From NCBI GenBank assembly GCA_964036275.1, contig OZ038436.1, positions 21,107,904-21,171,903 of the forward strand: a stretch of DNA of 64,000 bases, written 5' to 3'. The stretch comes from Litoditis marina. Its lineage: Eukaryota; Nematoda; Chromadorea; Rhabditida; Rhabditidae. This document shows positions 60,272 to 64,000 of this stretch, piece after piece. The position numbers and the translations under genes were made by a program. Numbering within the stretch: the first letter of the stretch is position 1; each line of letters opens with the position of its first letter. The notes beneath the pieces are model-generated. The model had not been told where the DNA came from. It saw only the letters and a list, made by a program, of their open reading frames with translations, and searched no databases.

Positions 60272-60881
60272 ATGTCACCTAGACTTTTTTTCCTTCTGAT
60301 GATTGTGACAGTTGTACGGTCCGCCATACCGGGCAAGGAAGCGGTTACACTCCCGCTGGAACGATTCCACAAGTCCACTCAGGGAGGCAACACGCCAGTC
60401 ATACCGGTAAGTGGATGATCATGCTAGGAACGAATTTTGATGGAGTTTCTGTAGCAGTATAAAAACTGAAAACATATTTGTTTGACTCTTTGTACCGTGA
60501 ATTTTAATAATAGTTATTTTTGCGCTCATCCAAACGATCGAAAAATGTTTTCTCGATTAATCTCAGAAATGGTCGTACCACTGAATGGTAGGCTTTTTAA
60601 CGACACCGATCAGGCTGCACACAACTTGAACATATTTTTTTAAAATTTTTCCAAAAACTTGTGACCGTTGTTCAATATTCGTGAAACCACACTGTTTTCT
60701 ATACTGTTGTGTGAAAACCTTCACTTGAAGCTAACAAAATCTATACAACAAAAATCAAACTATATACGTTTTCGTTCCGATGTTTCAGTCACCGCAAAAT
60801 GGGCGAACGTTTGGACAACTATACGACTGGAATCAGATGAGGAACGACAACCAAATATTCAAAAACGTCATTATTGATTGA
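60272..60881 (+). CDS. Small secreted peptide of unknown function
   Basis: Two exons (60272-60406 and 60789-60881) join in phase 0 and give 75 residues. The N-terminus RLFFLLMIVTVVRSA is a clear signal peptide. The mature part, about 57 residues, is polar with no cysteine and no dibasic cleavage site. It ends GQLYDWNQMRNDNQIFKNVI plus ID. It is not a recognised neuropeptide, toxin or antimicrobial family. It lies 1.7 kb upstream of another secreted-protein gene on the same strand. The intron has GTAAG and TTTCAG ends. Confidence 0.68.
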
Positions 60882-62577
60882 ATTTCACAACTTCTTTTCA
60901 CTCTCCTTTTGCTCACATTTAAACGATTTCTCGGGTGCACCCTATTCTCAGTTTTTTGTGTGTTATTTTTTGTTTGTTGGCTTTCTCTTGCAATGAACCT
61001 TCAAGCTGTGAATTTCAAATCTTCAAAATTAACCAGAAATAGTGTGGAGTGAAGCCAAGCAGCGAATGTTCAGGGAGATTTATAACGTTTGCGTTTAGAT
61101 TGTTGTTTCATTGTAGTTTTTGTGTGTACAAACGATACGGAAATCAAAAATTTTTACTGAAAGAAGTAGATTGCACGAACACTTCATTCAGTTGGAATAG
61201 CTTGAGGGTGGGGAACAGTGATTTGACAATCCATATCGAACCGAGTATAATGGTCTAACAGCCGTTTTTTCCAACAAAACCGGAAAGACTATAAAAATCA
61301 ACATACACAAAACACACGCATCGGGTGAGACAGTCTTTCAAAGTGATAAACAGGTCTGCCAAGTAACGCTTGACTGGGGTGCCTTTTAAGGATTTAAGGT
61401 CTTACACAGCATAAAATGAAAGATACAGTATAGCTCTAACTATTTCTCAGCGACAAATAAAATTCGCAGGGTAACATTCATTATGGAGATGCACAAAACA
61501 AGTTTGGAAATAACATTCACATAATTCACAAGCGAGGAATATGTTTGTAGTTCGTAGCTTCTCGACTACAGTGAGACGCGTTACTATCCCCATCACTGCA
61601 AAACCTGTAGATTGTACAAATCATGGTGTAATTGATCCAGGTACCGTTTTTATGATACAGGGTTTTCAGATGGCAACTTTTCCCACGTCGAACGGTTTTG
61701 ACAAAGTTCACGTTTCAGTACGAAACTCACTTGCAAATATCATCACCGGGAAAAGACCATTATAAAGATGTATTTATTGTGAATGTCCACAAATGAGTGC
61801 AACTTTTCTATGCCTTCTCCTTTACAAAACGTTGACAGCAATGACACTTATCGATCCACTACTATGAAGTTTCATACATTATGACGTCTCTTCACGTTTC
61901 ATGTGAATATTTTATTTACTACCAGTACGTAGTTTTTGTGACTTAACATCGGTGATGATTCACCAGGCAGTTAGAGAAGGTATTTCGCGAAAAGACAAAC
62001 ATGGTCAGTTCGCTTCCCCTTTCGGACTATTTAAACAAGAGGACACGCGCTCGCCCCAATATCCCCCCCCCCTCTCTCTCAGTCACTTAACCTTATTCTT
62101 TTTGAGTCGTTGACAAGAGCGATTGGTTGTTCTCACCAAAACTGTCATTCTTTCTCTCTCCGGCCTTCCGAACTAGACAGTGAGAGAGCGTGTAGATCAG
62201 AGAGACCGAGGTTATCTGCATCTCTTCGAACGTCATGTTTATTCTTTTATTCTTTTTGAGTCGTTGACAAGAGCGATTGGTTGTTCTCACCAAAACTGTC
62301 ATTCTTTCTCTTACCGGCCTTCTGAACTGGACAAAGTGAGAGAGCGTGTAGATCAGAGAGACGCAGATGTTTTGCGTTTTACCGACCGTCAGTCACTCAA
62401 CCTTATTCTTTGAGTCGTTGACAAGAGCTATTGGTTGTTCTCACGAAATTGACTGTCAACTTCTTTCTGTTCACTTTTATCTCCAACTTTGCAAACTAGA
62501 CAAAGTGACAGAGTGTTGCTTCTGCCATATTTGGTTCGAATTTTTGATTTTTTTTTGTCTCAAAACGATATTTTCAG
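60882..62577. other. Intergenic DNA upstream of the SXP gene
   Basis: No secure exon is present. An open frame at 61541-61765 has no domain or splice support. A 154 bp tandem repeat fills 62081-62513, and a C run lies at about 62064-62072. Confidence 0.5.
62081..62513 (+). repeat. 154 bp tandem repeat (2.8 units) upstream of the SXP gene
   Basis: The motif GAGTCGTTGACAAGAGCGAT starts at 62104 and 62258, and with one change at 62412, so the period is 154. Each unit also carries TTGGTTGTTCTCAC and an AGACAGTGAGAGAGCGTG-like segment. The array ends about 65 bases before the start codon and therefore sits in the promoter or 5' leader. Confidence 0.85.
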
Positions 62578-63998
62578 ATGAGACCATTACTTTTGTTGTT
62601 AATCTGTACTTGTACTTTGGTTGTTTGTCAGTTCGACTACCTGGATTATGGAGAGAAGCCAAAAAAGGAGAAGAAGGAAAAACCATCCAAAGTAAGTTAA
62701 GTTCAATCTAAATGGAATACTTGAATGGTATATGGTTAATGTACTACTGAACAAATTCCATGTCAGTACACAACTAAAAATTGTTGTGAGTAGTGTGTAG
62801 TGAACAATCAGTTTATGCTTACGTCATCGATGAACACAATATAATATACTGATCAGATGTCCACCTGTGATAAAATCTAGTACTTCCTGAGCACACTATT
62901 TTCTCTAACTAATCTTCTTAGAGACAAAAACTTTGTTTTCAGAAGGACATGCTGAGAGGACGCAACCTGGGTAGATTCGAAAAGTAAGTTCTTCATCCTT
63001 TTTATCAGACAACTTTTTCGGCGAAGAAATTAGCATTACTTGCCCGGTCTTATACTATATTACTAGCTGCACAAACAGCTTCGTTCTCTAGTTTGTGTAA
63101 TTCGAATTTGATTTCAAGACAAACACATATGACTGGTAACGCGTAAACAAACTCTACACTTAACTATACTTGGCGGAAAACTATAGTAACTTTAGTTCCG
63201 TTTAAAATACAGTTTAGTAGTTGAAAACTTTGGTATTCTATCTCTGTTAAAAACATTAGAGTCTCAGCTGAGAACTTTAGTATTCTTAGTTGGAACGTAC
63301 AGTATCCTTGGTCAAAAATATGTATGATTGGGAACTCAGACTTTTTCTTCAGAATTCTCATTTGAAAACCTGGGTGATCAAACTCAAACATTTGTAGACG
63401 TGGTCGCGGGATGCCGCCCTTCCTTGAGGGGGCGACGGATGAGACAAAGAAGGCTGTCAGGGAGGTTGTCATGAACAAATCGATCGATAGAGATGAAAAA
63501 GACAGACAGATCGAGAAGATTCTCAAAAACGAGAGACCCGAAGTACAGGTAGGGGAGAATAGGTGTTTTATTAGAAAAGAATCTACTTTTCTCCGTAGTA
63601 TTGCATATTCCATTCGGATGTGTTGCACTTTGTACATGATTTACTTAGAGACTGTATCCAAGTAAGAGTGATGTTTCAATCTTTCATGAACAGTGTATAG
63701 TTATTGAATGAAAAACTAATTTCAAGGCAATGTTAATCATTTCAGAGATTAAAGAGGCTTTTACTTGAAGTGACACACTTCATTTATGGTACGAAATGAA
63801 ACTTTATTTGAGAAAACTTCCATACATATCTTAGAATTACGCCGAATCATTACTGATTATTATCAGGAGGCGTTTGTGCAGTTCAAACTAGAAATGGACT
63901 CTCTGCGCGCGGATAGAGAGAGTGAGATGGAGGAGAGAAGAAAGAGACTGAGCGAGGGAGCCAGACAAGCAGACGAACAACTCATGCAAATATTCAAG
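62578..63998 (+). CDS. SXP/RAL-2 family (DUF148) secreted protein, 3' end missing
   Basis: Four exons (62578-62691, 62943-62983, 63398-63548, 63867-63998) are in phase. The window ends at the donor GT after the last one. The ATG directly follows ATTTTCAG. A signal peptide (PLLLLLICTCTLVVC) is followed by a Lys/Glu-rich linker (KPKKEKKEKPSK) and the domain start MPPFLEGATDETKKAVREVV. EAFVQFKLEMDSLRADRESE and a heptad-like helix to DEQLMQIFK follow. This matches the SXP/RAL-2 family, small helical, secreted, often immunogenic and metal-binding proteins of nematodes, which are usually 120-180 residues long. At least 146 residues are encoded here and the C-terminal helix lies beyond the window. 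The domain is the best evidence that the organism is a nematode. Confidence 0.85.
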
Positions 63999-64000
63999 GT

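Noticed and set aside
61541..61765. 74-residue open frame MFVVRSFSTTVRR
   Set aside because: No signal peptide, domain, acceptor or poly(A) signal supports it, and the composition is like the surrounding DNA.
63164..63637. 157-residue open frame on the minus strand
   Set aside because: It overlaps SXP exon 3 in antisense, with low-complexity S/L/F composition and no motif.

Overview
This is eukaryotic DNA, and most likely a nematode chromosome. The genes are split into short exons that end in GT and begin after TTTCAG- or TTTTAG-type acceptors. Several start codons sit a few bases after a strong acceptor with no coding exon upstream (CLC gene at 10791, four-helix gene at 31011, Ly6-like gene at 39028, aldo-keto reductase at 53938, SXP gene at 62578). 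That is the layout expected for spliced-leader trans-splicing. The last gene encodes an SXP/RAL-2 (DUF148) protein, a family known from nematodes. The species cannot be told from the sequence. Introns are long and repeat-filled (one is 6.6 kb), unlike the compact C. elegans genome.

All nine gene models lie on the + strand. In order they are: the 3' part of an unrecognised, probably secreted protein (66-2316); a dienelactone hydrolase family enzyme (3551-6709, 256 aa); a 28-exon CLC chloride channel with two CBS domains (10791-29755, 1073 aa); a four-helix membrane protein of unknown function (31011-35218, 302 aa); a Ly6/three-finger protein with a GPI-type tail (39028-40781, 176 aa); a second Ly6-like protein with a transmembrane helix (45712-50720, about 278 aa); an aldo-keto reductase (53938-59113, 331 aa); a 75-residue secreted peptide of unknown function (60272-60881); and an SXP/RAL-2 protein that runs off the right edge (62578-63998). 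Exon phases close at every junction of these models except one in the first gene. The mix (two cytosolic enzymes, a chloride channel, surface and secreted proteins) does not suggest a pathway. The two neighbouring Ly6-like genes may be old paralogues.

The intergenic DNA and introns carry several short inverted-repeat transposon families. They include five TTAA-flanked 119-125 bp elements, about ten copies of a 70-110 bp hairpin element ending in TGTAGTTTGATC, hAT-like elements with 8 bp target duplications, a 1.5 kb Mutator-like element with about 180 bp inverted ends and a 9 bp duplication, and a palindromic GGTAACC-rich element. Two tRNA-like sequences look degenerate. Other points of note are truncated duplicates of exon starts upstream of one CLC exon and one aldo-keto reductase exon, a non-AG splice acceptor in the hydrolase gene, and a 154 bp tandem repeat directly upstream of the SXP gene. 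No minus-strand gene, CRISPR array or bacterial-type operon was found.
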